Origin: Rhodoblastus acidophilus
GTDB lineage: Bacteria; Pseudomonadota; Alphaproteobacteria; Rhizobiales; Beijerinckiaceae
Assembly: GCF_900187365.1 (NCBI RefSeq)
Contig: NZ_FYDG01000004.1
Location: 284,698-348,697 of the forward strand
Direction of reading: 5' to 3'
Length of the DNA: 64,000 nucleotides
Shown one piece after another: positions 27,801-36,642 of this stretch (its first letter is position 1; every line of letters begins with the position of its first letter). The notes beneath the pieces are model-generated. The model did not search any database, was not told the origin of the DNA, and worked only from the letters and a program-made list of their open reading frames with translations. The position numbers and the translations under genes are program-made.

Positions 27801-30800
27801 CAGACCCAGTTCGGCGACACCGCCCGCCAGGCGGTCGAAGCCATCTCCAACCAGGGCGAGCAACTGGAGGCCGCGATCGCCGCCGTCTCCCAGAGCCATC
27901 TCACGGCGCTCGCCAGCCACACCGACGCCTTCACCGGCCAGTTCGGACAGCTCCAGACGCAATTTACCGTTTCGGCCCAGCAAGCGACGGAGGCCATCGC
28001 CACGCAGGGCGAGCGGCTTGAAACCGCCGTGGCCGGGCTCGCCGCCCAGCAGACGGCCGCGCTCGCCAGCCACGCCGAAGGCTTCCAGGCCCAGTTCGCG
28101 CAGGCGACCAGCGGCGTGATCACCGACGCCGAACAACGCGCCGCGCAGTTGCGCGACGCGCTCGAAGCGACCACGCGCGCCGTCGGCGAGACCCTCACCG
28201 ACAACACCATCTCCGCGCAGGCGCATTTCGAAGCCACCGCCGAAAGCACGCTCAACGCCTTCCTGGCGCAGACGCAGACGCTCGACGCCAATTTCGCCGC
28301 GAATGCGACGGACGCCTCCGAATCCATCGCGGCCCGTCTCGGCGAGGCGCAGACGCGCTTCGCCCAGACCGCCACCGAGGCGGTGGCGGCGATCGGCGTC
28401 CACGGCGACCGCGTCAACGAAACCCTGTCGGAGCGGCTCGACGTGTTCGAGCGGACGCTGTCGCGCGGCGGCGAGGAAGCGGCCAACAGCATCGGCCAGC
28501 ACGCCGAGCGGCTGGCGCAGCAGATCGCCGGCAGCCTGCAGACCTTCGAGGCGCGGGTCGAGACCGGCGTCACCGAGGCGCACACCCGCCTCGGCCAGCA
28601 CGCCGAGCGCCTCAACGCCGATTTCGTGGCGCAGCTCGCCGCGCTGGAGAACCTGCTGCGGAACGGTGGAGAAAGCTCCGCCGATCACATCCGCGCCCAG
28701 ACCGCGGCGCTGCGCGACGCGCTCGCCGACAACCTGCGCGCCTTCGAGGCCGTGCTGGTCGAGCATGGCGCCGGCGCGGTGGAGCGCATCGGCGCCCATT
28801 CGCAGCAGCTTGGCGCGGCCATCGCGGAACGTCTGTCGCTGGTCGAAACCACGCTGGGCGCCCATGGCGCGGCCTTCGACGCGCGCCTCGGCGAACGCGC
28901 CCAGGCCATGGCCGAGTTGCTGGCCCAGCAGCTCGAACGCTTTGAACTGACCGCCTCCACCCAGGCGCTCCAGCTCGTCGAGAGCGTGGACAGCCTGATG
29001 GAGAAGGCCGAGACCGGACTGTCGGCGCGCTCGCGCCAGATCAACGACGCGCTGGCGGGCCGCGCCATCGACATCGCCAAAGTGCTCGGCGAAGGCGGCC
29101 GCGAGGTCGGCCGGGCGCTCGACTCCAAGGCGCGCGAACTCGACGACATCATCCTCCGCCGCTCCACCTCGCTCACCGAGAACCTCGCCGCCAAGGCCCA
29201 GGAGATCGACGCGACGCTCGGCCTCCGCGCCGAGGAGATCGCGTCCCATCTCGGCGGCCATATCGGCCAGTTCGAGGAGAAGGTGGTCAACCGGCTCGCC
29301 GCCGTCGGCAACGAGGTGTGGACGCGCGCCGAGGAAATTGACGCGACCCTGTTCGCCCGCTCCACCCAGATGGTGGACACGCTCGGCGGCCAGATCGGCC
29401 GGTTCGAGGACAAGGTGGTCGGCCGCCTGACCGCCGCGGGCCGCGAGGTCTGGACCAAGACCGGCGAAATCGACTCGGTCCTGTCGGCCCGCGCCAAGCA
29501 GATCGCCACCCAGTTCGGCGCCCATGTCGAGGCGTTCGAGACCTCGGTGGTCGCCCGCGCCGACGAGGCCGCCGGCAAGATCGCGGCCAAGGCCGGCGAG
29601 GCCGAGGCGGCGATCGCCGCCCGCTCCGGCGAGATCGTCGCCCATCTCGGCGCCCATGTCGAAGCGTTCGAGGACAAGGTGGTCGCCCGCGCCGACGAGG
29701 CCGCCAGGAAGATTTCCGCCGAGGCCGGCGTCGTCGAGGCGACGCTGACCACCCGTTCCGAGCAGGTCGTGGCGCATCTGGCCGCGCATGTCGAAGCGTT
29801 CGAGGACAAGGTGGTCCTGGGCGCCGACGAGGCCGCCAGGAAGATCGCGACCCAGGCGAAACTGGCCGAAGCCGCGCTGGCGGAACGCTCGGGCGAACTC
29901 GCCGCTCATCTCGACGCGCATGTCGAGGCGTTCGAGACCAAGGTGGTCACGCGCGTCGGCGAGGCCGCCGACAAGATCGCCGCCAAGGCCGACGAGACCG
30001 AAGCCGCCCTCGCCGCCCGCTCCGGCGAGATCGTCGCCCATCTGGGCGCCCATGTGGAGGCGTTCGAGGAGAAGGTCGTCATCCGCGCCGAGGCCGCCGC
30101 CAACAAGATCGCCGCCAAGGCTGGCGCGGCCGAAGCGGCGCTTGGCGCCCGCTCGGTGGAAATCTCCGCCCATCTCGGCGCCCATGTCGGCGCCTTTGAG
30201 GAGAAGGTCTCCGCCCGCGCCGCCGAGGCGGCCGACATGATCGCCGCCAAGGCCAACGAGGCGGGCGTGGCCCTGATCGCCCGGTCCGAGCGGGTCGCCG
30301 GTCAGATCGGCGCCCAGGTCGAGGCGTTCGAGGACCGGGTCTCCGCCGGCGCCGACGCGGCCGCCGGCAAGATCGCCGCCAGGGCCAACGAGGCCGAGGC
30401 GGCGCTGGCCGCCCGCTCCGCCGAAATCGCCGCTCATCTCGGCGCCCATGTCGAAGCCTTCGAGGACAAGGTGGTCGCCCGCGCCGACGAGGCCGCCGGC
30501 AAGATCGCCGCCAGCGCCAGCGAGGCCGAGGCGGCGCTGGCCGCCCGCTCCGCTGAAATCGCCGCTCATCTCGGCGCCCATGTCGAAGCCTTCGAGGACA
30601 AGGTGGTCGCCCGCGCCGACGAAGCCGCCGGCAAGATCGCCGCCAAGGCCAACGAGGCCGAAGCGGCGCTGGCCGCCCGCTCCGCCGAGATCGCCGCCCA
30701 TCTCGGCGGCCATGTCGAAGCCTTCGAGACCAAGGTGGTTGCCCGCGCCGACGAGGCCGCCGGCAAGATCGCCGCCAGCGCCAGCGAAGCCGAGGCGGCG

Positions 30801-32819
30801 CTGGCCGCCCGCTCCGCCGAGATCGCCGCCCGTCTCGGCGGCCATGTCGAGGCCTTCGAGGAGAAGGTGGTCACGCGCGCCGACGCGGCCGTGGGCCGCA
30901 TCGCCGCCAAGGCCGACAAGGTCGACCAGGTGCTGTCGCTGCGCTCCGAACAGGTTTCGGCGCATCTTGGCGGCCATGTCGGGCTGTTCGAGGACAAGGT
31001 GGTCAACCGCGTCGCCGAAGTGGTCGAGAAGGTCGCCGCCCGCGCCGACGAACTCGACCAGAGCCTGCGCGCGCGCGCCGAGCAGATCGCCGACGGGCTC
31101 GCCGGCCAGATCAGCGTGTTCGAGGACAAGACCGGCCTGTTCGAGGAGAAGGTCATCGGCCGCCTCGGCGAAGTCGGCGAGGAGATCGACCGCCGCGTGG
31201 CGACGCTCGCCGCCACGCTGGAAGGCGGCGGCCGCAACCTGGCGGAGGATCTGCGTCAGCGCACCGAGGCGCTGCACGACTGGTACGACACGCGCGGCGT
31301 CAAGCTTGTCGAGCTTCTGGAGGAGCGTGGCGGCGAAGTGGCCGAGCGCATCGCCGCCTTCAGCCAGACCGCGGTCGGCGTGCTGCATGAACGCTCGGAT
31401 GAGCTGATCGGCGAACTCGGCCGCAAGCAGGACGAGATGACGGCGGCGATCACCGAGATCAACAGCCGCATCAAGAAAGACGTCGTGGGGCTGGTGGACG
31501 CCATGGCCCAGTCGCATCGCGCCCTGCTCGGCGCGGTCGACAAGGCCGAAGGCAGCCTGCTGCGCTATGATACGCAGCTGGGCGAACGCCTCGGCGCCTT
31601 CACCGGAGCGATCGACGCTCTCGACGGCGAAATCGACCGGCTCGACAAGTCGGCCCGCCAGGGCGCGGACTCGCTGGCGCAATCGGCGCGCGGCATCAAC
31701 GCGCAGAGCGCTGGACTGGTCGAATCGCTGGACGAGATGCGCAAGTCGCAAGCGGTGATCGACGAGGCGCTCGACGAGCGGCTGCAGAGCTTGCAGAACC
31801 TCTATAATGAGACGCAGAAGCGTCAGGAGGCTTTCGAGCAGCGCCTGGAGCGCTACACCGCCGCGATCGGCAAGACGCTGAACGACGCCGAGGGCAAGGC
31901 CCGCGAGGTCGGCGGCTTCCTCACCGACGTCACCTCGGCCACGGCGGGGGCGCTGACCAGCCAGTTCGACGCGCTGCGCGACGCCGCCGCGCGCGAGCGG
32001 GAAACCGCCTCGGCGACGCTGACCAGCGCCTACGAGCAGAACATGAGCGAGCTGAACCATATGTTCGCCCAGTCCACCGAGCGGTACAAGGCGGTGGCGC
32101 AGGAGCTGCGCGGCATGAGCGCGGAAATCCAGCGCGAGCTGGAAGCCACGCGGCAGGAGCTGCGGCGCGGCGCGCTGGAGCTGCCGCGCGAGACGTCGGA
32201 ACAGGCTGCGGCCATGCGCCGGGTGGTCGCCGACCAGATCAAGGCGCTCAACGAGCTGACCGACATCGTCGCCCGCTCCGGCCGCGCCCTGGACATCGCC
32301 GAGGCCCCCGCCCGCATCGAGCCGCCGCGCGCCAGCCGGCCGGCGCCCGCCCAGGCGCCGCGCTATGACGTGCGTCCGCCGGCGCAGCGCCCGGCGGCGG
32401 GCGGCGAGGCCAACGGCTGGATGAGCAACCTGCTCGCCCGCGCCTCGCAGGAGGACGCGCCCCGTCGGGGCAAGGCCTCCGGGGCCGATCTCGACACGCT
32501 CTCGGCCGACATCGCCCGCATGGTGGACGAAGCGGCGCTGTCGCAGGCCTGGGAACGCTACCGGCGCGGCGAGCGCGGCGTGTTCGACCGTCGGCTCTAT
32601 ACCGGCGCCGGCGCGAAAACGTTCGAGGAAGTGCGCCGCCGCTACGCCAATGAAGCGGAGTTCCGCCAGACGGTCGACCGTTATGCGCAGGAGTTCGAGC
32701 GGCTGCTGGCGGAAGTCGACCGCGAGGATCGCGACGGCATGCTGACGCGCTCCTACCTGACATCGGAGACGGGTAAGGTTTACACCCTGCTCGCCCACGC
32801 GGCGGGCCGGCTGAACTAA
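24867..32819 (+). CDS. Giant coiled-coil membrane protein, Growth Pole Ring (GPR/RgsE)-like
   Basis: 2650 residues. A Pro/Ala-rich cytoplasmic N-terminus (1-104) precedes two membrane helices (about 105-127 and 138-163) joined by a short periplasmic loop. The remaining ~2480 residues are predicted cytoplasmic: apolipoprotein-like amphipathic helices and coiled coil. Repeat blocks are seven 22-mers (496-649), 33/44/51-mers (about 755-1072) and fourteen 44-mers (1462-2077). A Pro-rich linker (about 2475-2515) leads to a globular C-terminal domain of about 130 residues with WERYRRGERGVFDRRLY. Size, two N-terminal helices and apolipoprotein repeats match the Agrobacterium Growth Pole Ring protein (about 2115 residues) and S. 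meliloti RgsE, scaffolds for polar growth. Homology is inferred from architecture, not alignment. Neighbours are Hpt, Slt and dapA. Terminated by a hairpin at 32853. Confidence 0.8.
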   Translation: MSNPSTAQDPAAAALTAIEDALKLQPEPDGAQDAKPAAEAKEPAKLEFGLPTPRPLEPRAEAADDRGRPDSERAPLSPGSAPANDDRASVGQLLQSMQVKPDSTSITVAVLASALWAGLWIGYAIFTRGEVFAGNVFNPAAALAVFALIGPVVFFIAMGLVLRRSQEMRLTARSMAEAAIRLAEPETFATEHVVTLSQAIRREVASMGDGIERALSRASELETMVRSEVASLERTYGENERRIRVLLNELSSERESIVVNADRVSTALTSAQTALTSELENATAALTALLDQTGDRIGGALETRGQDVQNAFAESGEKLMADLEMRAQSLLRRFQEYGTETTQAIDARSNAADSALRQVSEDFLARIHEKTGLLASELNAHGERLAELVGSRGGEFAAASQAALTELTARVEALHAAVGETAQRTVEDFGAHVESMGQTYAAISAQTVEGVAGHAQSLRDNFVVAADETLAAFAGHTQAFNETFARAAGETIEAVAGQTEALRAAVDGSTREAVETISARTEALCATVEGSTRGVADAILGQTETLRGAVESAAREAAETISTRTETLCATVDGATRAAAETIVVQTEALRASVDGSTREAAELLAARTEALRAAVDSSTRDAAETLAAKTDELNTHFARVSAETANTLSAQTGRIEQAFQEHAQQIESSVGAAASQTLTAFADQTNAFHAQFGAAAGDTLAAFAGHAEAFHEQFGTTAQHTIEAIAGHGERLEHMVAAATQDQLTALVSHTQTFQDQFNAAAQQVADSLENRGELLGNTVASVARSFEDQLGAAAQQTVEAISGHSEHLEATVAAVTQGHLAALTSQTETFQDKFGELQAQFGASAQQTVEAIAGQGEKLEATVAAVTQGHLTALTSHTQTFQDKFGELQAQFGASAQQTVEAIAGQGEKLEATVAAVTQGHLTALTSHTQSFEARFGDAARHTVEVISSQGEQLEATVAAVTQTHLSALTSHTEGFQTQFGDTARQAVEAISNQGEQLEAAIAAVSQSHLTALASHTDAFTGQFGQLQTQFTVSAQQATEAIATQGERLETAVAGLAAQQTAALASHAEGFQAQFAQATSGVITDAEQRAAQLRDALEATTRAVGETLTDNTISAQAHFEATAESTLNAFLAQTQTLDANFAANATDASESIAARLGEAQTRFAQTATEAVAAIGVHGDRVNETLSERLDVFERTLSRGGEEAANSIGQHAERLAQQIAGSLQTFEARVETGVTEAHTRLGQHAERLNADFVAQLAALENLLRNGGESSADHIRAQTAALRDALADNLRAFEAVLVEHGAGAVERIGAHSQQLGAAIAERLSLVETTLGAHGAAFDARLGERAQAMAELLAQQLERFELTASTQALQLVESVDSLMEKAETGLSARSRQINDALAGRAIDIAKVLGEGGREVGRALDSKARELDDIILRRSTSLTENLAAKAQEIDATLGLRAEEIASHLGGHIGQFEEKVVNRLAAVGNEVWTRAEEIDATLFARSTQMVDTLGGQIGRFEDKVVGRLTAAGREVWTKTGEIDSVLSARAKQIATQFGAHVEAFETSVVARADEAAGKIAAKAGEAEAAIAARSGEIVAHLGAHVEAFEDKVVARADEAARKISAEAGVVEATLTTRSEQVVAHLAAHVEAFEDKVVLGADEAARKIATQAKLAEAALAERSGELAAHLDAHVEAFETKVVTRVGEAADKIAAKADETEAALAARSGEIVAHLGAHVEAFEEKVVIRAEAAANKIAAKAGAAEAALGARSVEISAHLGAHVGAFEEKVSARAAEAADMIAAKANEAGVALIARSERVAGQIGAQVEAFEDRVSAGADAAAGKIAARANEAEAALAARSAEIAAHLGAHVEAFEDKVVARADEAAGKIAASASEAEAALAARSAEIAAHLGAHVEAFEDKVVARADEAAGKIAAKANEAEAALAARSAEIAAHLGGHVEAFETKVVARADEAAGKIAASASEAEAALAARSAEIAARLGGHVEAFEEKVVTRADAAVGRIAAKADKVDQVLSLRSEQVSAHLGGHVGLFEDKVVNRVAEVVEKVAARADELDQSLRARAEQIADGLAGQISVFEDKTGLFEEKVIGRLGEVGEEIDRRVATLAATLEGGGRNLAEDLRQRTEALHDWYDTRGVKLVELLEERGGEVAERIAAFSQTAVGVLHERSDELIGELGRKQDEMTAAITEINSRIKKDVVGLVDAMAQSHRALLGAVDKAEGSLLRYDTQLGERLGAFTGAIDALDGEIDRLDKSARQGADSLAQSARGINAQSAGLVESLDEMRKSQAVIDEALDERLQSLQNLYNETQKRQEAFEQRLERYTAAIGKTLNDAEGKAREVGGFLTDVTSATAGALTSQFDALRDAAARERETASATLTSAYEQNMSELNHMFAQSTERYKAVAQELRGMSAEIQRELEATRQELRRGALELPRETSEQAAAMRRVVADQIKALNELTDIVARSGRALDIAEAPARIEPPRASRPAPAQAPRYDVRPPAQRPAAGGEANGWMSNLLARASQEDAPRRGKASGADLDTLSADIARMVDEAALSQAWERYRRGERGVFDRRLYTGAGAKTFEEVRRRYANEAEFRQTVDRYAQEFERLLAEVDREDRDGMLTRSYLTSETGKVYTLLAHAAGRLN
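26352..26813 (+). repeat. Seven 66-bp (22-residue) tandem repeats in the GPR-like gene
   Basis: Seven units of the type xxQTEALRAAVDGSTREAxETI, one every 66 bp without indel. A 22-residue period is the classic apolipoprotein helix unit. The Q/R-T-E-x-L and S-T-R-E-A positions are the most constant. Confidence 0.85.
27129..28082 (+). repeat. 33/44/51-residue repeats in the GPR-like gene
   Basis: Units begin with FQDxFG or FExxFG at 27129 (33 residues), 27228 (44), 27360 (51), 27513 (51), 27666 (44), 27798 (44) and 27930 (51). The two units at 27360-27665 are nearly identical 153-bp copies. The 51-mers equal a 44-mer plus a 7-residue insert (ELQAQFG or similar). Confidence 0.85.
29250..31097 (+). 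repeat. Fourteen exact 132-bp (44-residue) tandem repeats in the GPR-like gene
   Basis: Fourteen consecutive units with consensus LGAHVEAFEDKVVARADEA then AGKIAAKANEAEAALAARS then AEIAAH, each exactly 132 bp; a degenerate fifteenth starts at 31098. Units 9 to 12 (30306-30833) are the most alike at DNA level, which suggests recent duplication or gene conversion. Confidence 0.92.
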
Positions 32820-32852
32820 GCCCAAGCCAACAACTGAGCCCAAGCCAACAGC

Positions 32853-32879
32853 AAACGCCCGGCGAAAGCCGGGCGTTTT
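32853..32879 (+). terminator. Intrinsic terminator after the GPR-like gene
   Basis: An 11-bp stem (AAACGCCCGGC/GCCGGGCGTTT) closed by a GAAA tetraloop and ending in TTTTC. An 18-bp tandem duplication at the stop codon (TAAGCCCAAGCCAACAAC, then TGAGCCCAAGCCAACAGC) lies just before it. Confidence 0.85.
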
Positions 32880-32936
32880 CGTTCGATCGGAATTTGAGAC
32901 GCCTAGGGACCACCCACAAACGCGGCGGCGTTTGAA

Positions 32937-35039
32937 TTACTGGCTCGAGGCCACCTTCTGCCGCAGATCGACGCTCAACTGGCTTTCCGCGCGATCGCCG
33001 AGCAAGGCCCGGTACATCTGCAGGTTTTCGACCACGCGCTGAACGTAGTTGCGCGTCTCGGTAAAGGGAATCCGCTCGATCCAGTCCACCGGATCGACGG
33101 CGCGGTCGCGCGGGTCGCCATAGGCGCCGATCCATTGCGCGACATTGCCGCCGCCGGCATTGTAGGCGGCGAAGGCCAGGATGTGCGAACCCTTGTATTC
33201 GTTCAGCAGTTCGCCCAGGTGATACGCGCCGAGCTGCGCGTTGAAGGCGGCGTCGCCGCGCAGCCGCGCCTCGTCATAGGCGACGCCCGCGCGTTTGGCG
33301 ACGCCGCGCGCCGTCGGCTCCATCATCTGCATCAGGCCCATGGCGCCGACGCCGGAGCGCGCGGTCGGCTTGAAGGCGCTCTCCTGCCGCGCGATCGCCA
33401 GCACAATCGCGCGCGGCGCCGAAGTCTCGGCCAGCGGCCGGAAATCCGGCGCGCCGTCGATCGGCCACGCCAGCGTGGGCAGCTTGACGCCATGGCTCAA
33501 AGCCGATTTGCCGGCGAGCAGCTCCAGATGCGGGTCGTCCTGGGCGGCGAGAATTGTCGCCAGGGCGGCCATTTGCTCGGCCGGCAGGCTGGCGCTGGCG
33601 TCGAGCGCCAATTGCCGCGCCGTGTCCTTCTCGCCAAGGGCGAACAGCAATTCTGCGGCGCGCACCGGTTCGGCCCGCGCATCGCCCGTGGCTGGCGCGG
33701 GCGGGGGCGCCAGCGCCAGCGGCTCGTCGCCGAACCGCGCGCGCGCCAACTGGCCGTAATACGTCTCGCTGTCGCGCGCCGCCTGCGCATACAGGCCCCG
33801 AGCGTCGCCGCCGCGCGCCTCCTCGGCCCGGCCGCGCCAATAGGCGGCGCGCGCCACGCTCGCGGGCGTGTGGGCGATTCGCGCCATCGTCTCGAAATGC
33901 GGCGCGGCCAGCGCGGGATCGTTCAGGAAGCGCAGGGCGATCCAGCCGGCGTGAAACTCCGCCTCCAGCCGCGCTTCCTCGCTGGCGGCGGCATGGCCGG
34001 CGGCGATCTTGTAGGCGCGGGAGGCGTCGCCGGCGTCGAGCAGCTTGCGCGCCAGCAACCGGCGTTCGACCCACCACTCGTCGGCGCTTTGCGCCTCGGC
34101 GGCGGGCGCTACCGCGAGCATCATCTTCACCGCTTCGTCGATCTTGCCGGCCTTGCGCAGCGCGTGGATGCGCGCGAACTGCAAAATGGCGGCGTCGCGG
34201 TCGACGGCGGATAGTTTCGCGGTCGCCTTGGGCAAGGGCGTTCCGTCGGCGACCGCCGTGGCGGCGCGCAGCAGCAGGTCGCCGTCCTTGCCGGCCAGAA
34301 CGGCGGCGCGGGCGGCGGCGGGCTTCTGTTCGCGCAGCCACAGCCGTCCCGCGCGATAAAGGTGATCGTCGCGGGTCAGCCGCGAACCGAAATGTTTGAG
34401 GAGGCGTTTTTCCAGCGCGGGAGTCAGGTCCGCCGTGCGCCAAAGCGCGCGGGCTTGCTCCAAACTCGCCGAATCGTCCCCGTCCAGCAGCGCCTGCGCC
34501 AGCAGGCCGGCCGGCCCGGTCGGCGGCCAGGCCGCGAGATAGGCGCGCGCGCGTTCGGGATGCAACTCCTCGGCGCCGGCCAGTTCCTCGGCGTGGCGAC
34601 GCAGGGCGGCGGACGGCCAATCGGGATGCGCCGCGAGAAAATCGCGATGACGCGCCAGACCGGCTTCGGCGGGCTTGGCGCGCAGGAACACCCATTCCGC
34701 AGCAGCGCGAACCAGCGGATCGCGGGTCGCCAGCGCGGCGTCGCCGCCCTTGCCGTCGCCATCGTGATAGTGGCGCAGCGCTTCCGCCACGCCGGAAAGA
34801 TCATGAGAAGCCGCCATCGCCTGCGCGGACGGAACATTTTCCAGCGCGCCGGGTTGGAGCGCGGCGGTCCCGTCCGCGCTCTGACCGTTGGACCCCGGAG
34901 CCGCGGAGGGCGGCGCGCGCAGCGCAAGGGTCGGCGGCGGACCGCGCCAAACGGTCGACAGCAAGGCCGGCACGGCGACGCCGACCGACAAGGCCGTCAC
35001 GGACAAAGCCGTCAGTTTCAACACCCGCGCTTTTCGCAT
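32937..35039 (-). CDS. slt: Soluble-type lytic murein transglycosylase
   Basis: Cleaves peptidoglycan glycan strands, releasing 1,6-anhydro-MurNAc ends. About 700 residues: an N-terminal signal anchor (LKLTALSVTALSVGVAVPALL), a long helical superhelix (U/L-type domain), and a C-terminal SLT domain with the catalytic glutamate E553 in ARQESAF, the GLMQMMEPTA block and AYNAGGGNV. I chose the ATG at 35039 (GGAGGG upstream, spacing a little long); a TTG at 35066 is an alternative with no ribosome site. It ends facing the GPR-like gene and is divergent from dapA. AnmK, encoded 8 kb away, would recycle its anhydro-MurNAc product. Confidence 0.9.
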   Translation of the reverse strand: MRKARVLKLTALSVTALSVGVAVPALLSTVWRGPPPTLALRAPPSAAPGSNGQSADGTAALQPGALENVPSAQAMAASHDLSGVAEALRHYHDGDGKGGDAALATRDPLVRAAAEWVFLRAKPAEAGLARHRDFLAAHPDWPSAALRRHAEELAGAEELHPERARAYLAAWPPTGPAGLLAQALLDGDDSASLEQARALWRTADLTPALEKRLLKHFGSRLTRDDHLYRAGRLWLREQKPAAARAAVLAGKDGDLLLRAATAVADGTPLPKATAKLSAVDRDAAILQFARIHALRKAGKIDEAVKMMLAVAPAAEAQSADEWWVERRLLARKLLDAGDASRAYKIAAGHAAASEEARLEAEFHAGWIALRFLNDPALAAPHFETMARIAHTPASVARAAYWRGRAEEARGGDARGLYAQAARDSETYYGQLARARFGDEPLALAPPPAPATGDARAEPVRAAELLFALGEKDTARQLALDASASLPAEQMAALATILAAQDDPHLELLAGKSALSHGVKLPTLAWPIDGAPDFRPLAETSAPRAIVLAIARQESAFKPTARSGVGAMGLMQMMEPTARGVAKRAGVAYDEARLRGDAAFNAQLGAYHLGELLNEYKGSHILAFAAYNAGGGNVAQWIGAYGDPRDRAVDPVDWIERIPFTETRNYVQRVVENLQMYRALLGDRAESQLSVDLRQKVASSQ

Positions 35040-35189
35040 TCTTGCTTTCAGCCCTCCTGCGCGCAAGCCTGAGCGCGCGAGGTTAACAAAGCTCTAACAG
35101 CGCAAATCCCCTTTTCGCGGGGCCTCGCAAGGTCTATGACGGGGGCTTAAGGTTGAAAAACGGCGCGGTTGAGGCGCGCTTTTCTCTAG

Positions 35190-36098
35190 ATGGATGCGAT
35201 CATGGCCGAGGCGAGCAGACTGCGAGGATGGATGACGGCGCTGGTGACGCCCTTCAAGGACGGCGCCGTGGACAAAGCCGCCTTTCGCGCGCTGATCGAC
35301 TGGCAGATCGAGAGCGGAATTCACGGGCTGGTGCCAGTCGGCACCACCGGCGAGAGCCCGACCCTGTCGCACGAAGAACACAAGCAGGTGGTGGAGATCG
35401 CCGTGGCGCAGGCGGCCGGCCGCGTGCCGGTGATCGCCGGCGCCGGCTCCAACAATACGGCTGAGGCGGTGGACCTCGCCCGCCACGCCGAGCAGGCCGG
35501 CGCCGACGCGGTTCTGGTGGTGACGCCCTATTACAACAAGCCCAACCAGGAAGGGCTGTTCCAGCATTTCAAGGCGATCGACGCGGCCATCGGCCTGCCC
35601 ATCGTGATCTACAACATCCCGCCGCGCTGCGTGATCGACATGTCGATCGACACGATGAAGCGGTGCCGCGACGAGTTGCGCAACATTGTCGGGGTCAAGG
35701 ACGCGACCGGCAACCTCGCCCGCGTCTCCACCCAGCGCGCCGCACTCGGCCCGGATTTCATCCAGTTCTCGGCGGAGGACATGACGGCTTTGGCCAGCCT
35801 CGCCGCCGGCGGCCACGGCTGCATTTCCGTGGTCTCCAACATCGCGCCGGCCCTGTGCGCGCAAATGATGAATGCCGCGGCGGCGGGCGATTTCGCCAAG
35901 GCTTTGACGATCCAGGACAAGCTGGTGCCGCTGCATGGCGCCACGTTCCTGGAGGCGGGCGTGACCGGCGCCAAGACCGGCCTGAGCTTTCTCGGCAAGG
36001 CGCGCGAGGAGGTCCGGTTGCCGCTGGTGCCCTCCACCGAAAAGACCCGCGAGGCCATCAAGGCGGCGATGAATTTCGCCGGGCTACTGGACGGTTGA
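35190..36098 (+). CDS. dapA: 4-hydroxy-tetrahydrodipicolinate synthase
   Basis: Condenses pyruvate and aspartate semialdehyde in the lysine/meso-DAP pathway. The 302-residue TIM barrel shows MTALVTPF, the GTTGE substrate motif, [21 protein letters not shown] (catalytic Tyr) and the Schiff-base lysine K170 in GVKDATG. Start at 35190 or 35202; neither has a strong ribosome site. smpB starts 3 bp after its stop, the usual alphaproteobacterial pair. Its product feeds peptidoglycan cross-bridges. Confidence 0.95.
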   Translation: MDAIMAEASRLRGWMTALVTPFKDGAVDKAAFRALIDWQIESGIHGLVPVGTTGESPTLSHEEHKQVVEIAVAQAAGRVPVIAGAGSNNTAEAVDLARHAEQAGADAVLVVTPYYNKPNQEGLFQHFKAIDAAIGLPIVIYNIPPRCVIDMSIDTMKRCRDELRNIVGVKDATGNLARVSTQRAALGPDFIQFSAEDMTALASLAAGGHGCISVVSNIAPALCAQMMNAAAAGDFAKALTIQDKLVPLHGATFLEAGVTGAKTGLSFLGKAREEVRLPLVPSTEKTREAIKAAMNFAGLLDG

Positions 36099-36101
36099 TA
36101 C

Positions 36102-36578
36102 TTGGCTGAAAAACCCAACAGCAATTTCAAGGTGGTCGCCGACAATCGCAAGGCGCGCTACCATTATGAGATCGGCGAGACGTATGAAGCCGGTCTTGTG
36201 CTCACTGGTACGGAGGTCAAGAGCCTTCGCACCGGGCGGTCGACTATCGCCGAATCCTACGCCAGCGTGGACAACGCCGGCGAGATCTGGCTGATCAACG
36301 CCAATATCCCCGAATATCATTCGGGCAACCGCTTCAATCACGAGCCGAAGCGGCATCGCAAGCTGCTGCTGAAGCAACGCGAGATCGCCAAATTGTCGCA
36401 GGGCGTCGCGCGTGAGGGCATGACCATCGTGCCGCTCAAACTGTTCTTCAACGAAAAAGGCCGCGCCAAGCTGGAAATCGCGCTGGCCAAGGGCAAGCAG
36501 CTCCACGACAAGCGCGAAACCGAAAAACAACGCGACTGGAATCGCGAAAAGAGCCGATTGATGAAGCAGCGCGATTAG
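36102..36578 (+). CDS. smpB: SsrA-binding protein SmpB
   Basis: Partner of tmRNA in trans-translation, 158 residues. The OB-fold motifs are [30 protein letters not shown], and the basic C-terminal tail [22 protein letters not shown], which enters the mRNA channel. The start codon is TTG at 36102. No ssrA gene was seen in the window. Confidence 0.95.
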   Translation: MAEKPNSNFKVVADNRKARYHYEIGETYEAGLVLTGTEVKSLRTGRSTIAESYASVDNAGEIWLINANIPEYHSGNRFNHEPKRHRKLLLKQREIAKLSQGVAREGMTIVPLKLFFNEKGRAKLEIALAKGKQLHDKRETEKQRDWNREKSRLMKQRD

Positions 36579-36642
36579 CGCATAGTCGCGAGAACATAAT
36601 TTCCATCATGCATTTGATTGGAACGGCTCGCGGGAGCGGCGC

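Noticed and set aside
26568..32843. A 2091-codon open frame antisense to the giant gene
   Set aside because: It exists because the repeat gene's codon bias (GC-rich third positions, no TTA/CTA/TCA in the matching register) removes stops on the other strand. Its translation has no recognisable domain, while the plus-strand product has membrane helices, regular repeats and a ribosome start.
36608..36640. ATG at 36608 as the start of the second alpha/beta hydrolase
   Set aside because: Not in frame with the hydrolase; the GTG at 36643 has a proper ribosome site.
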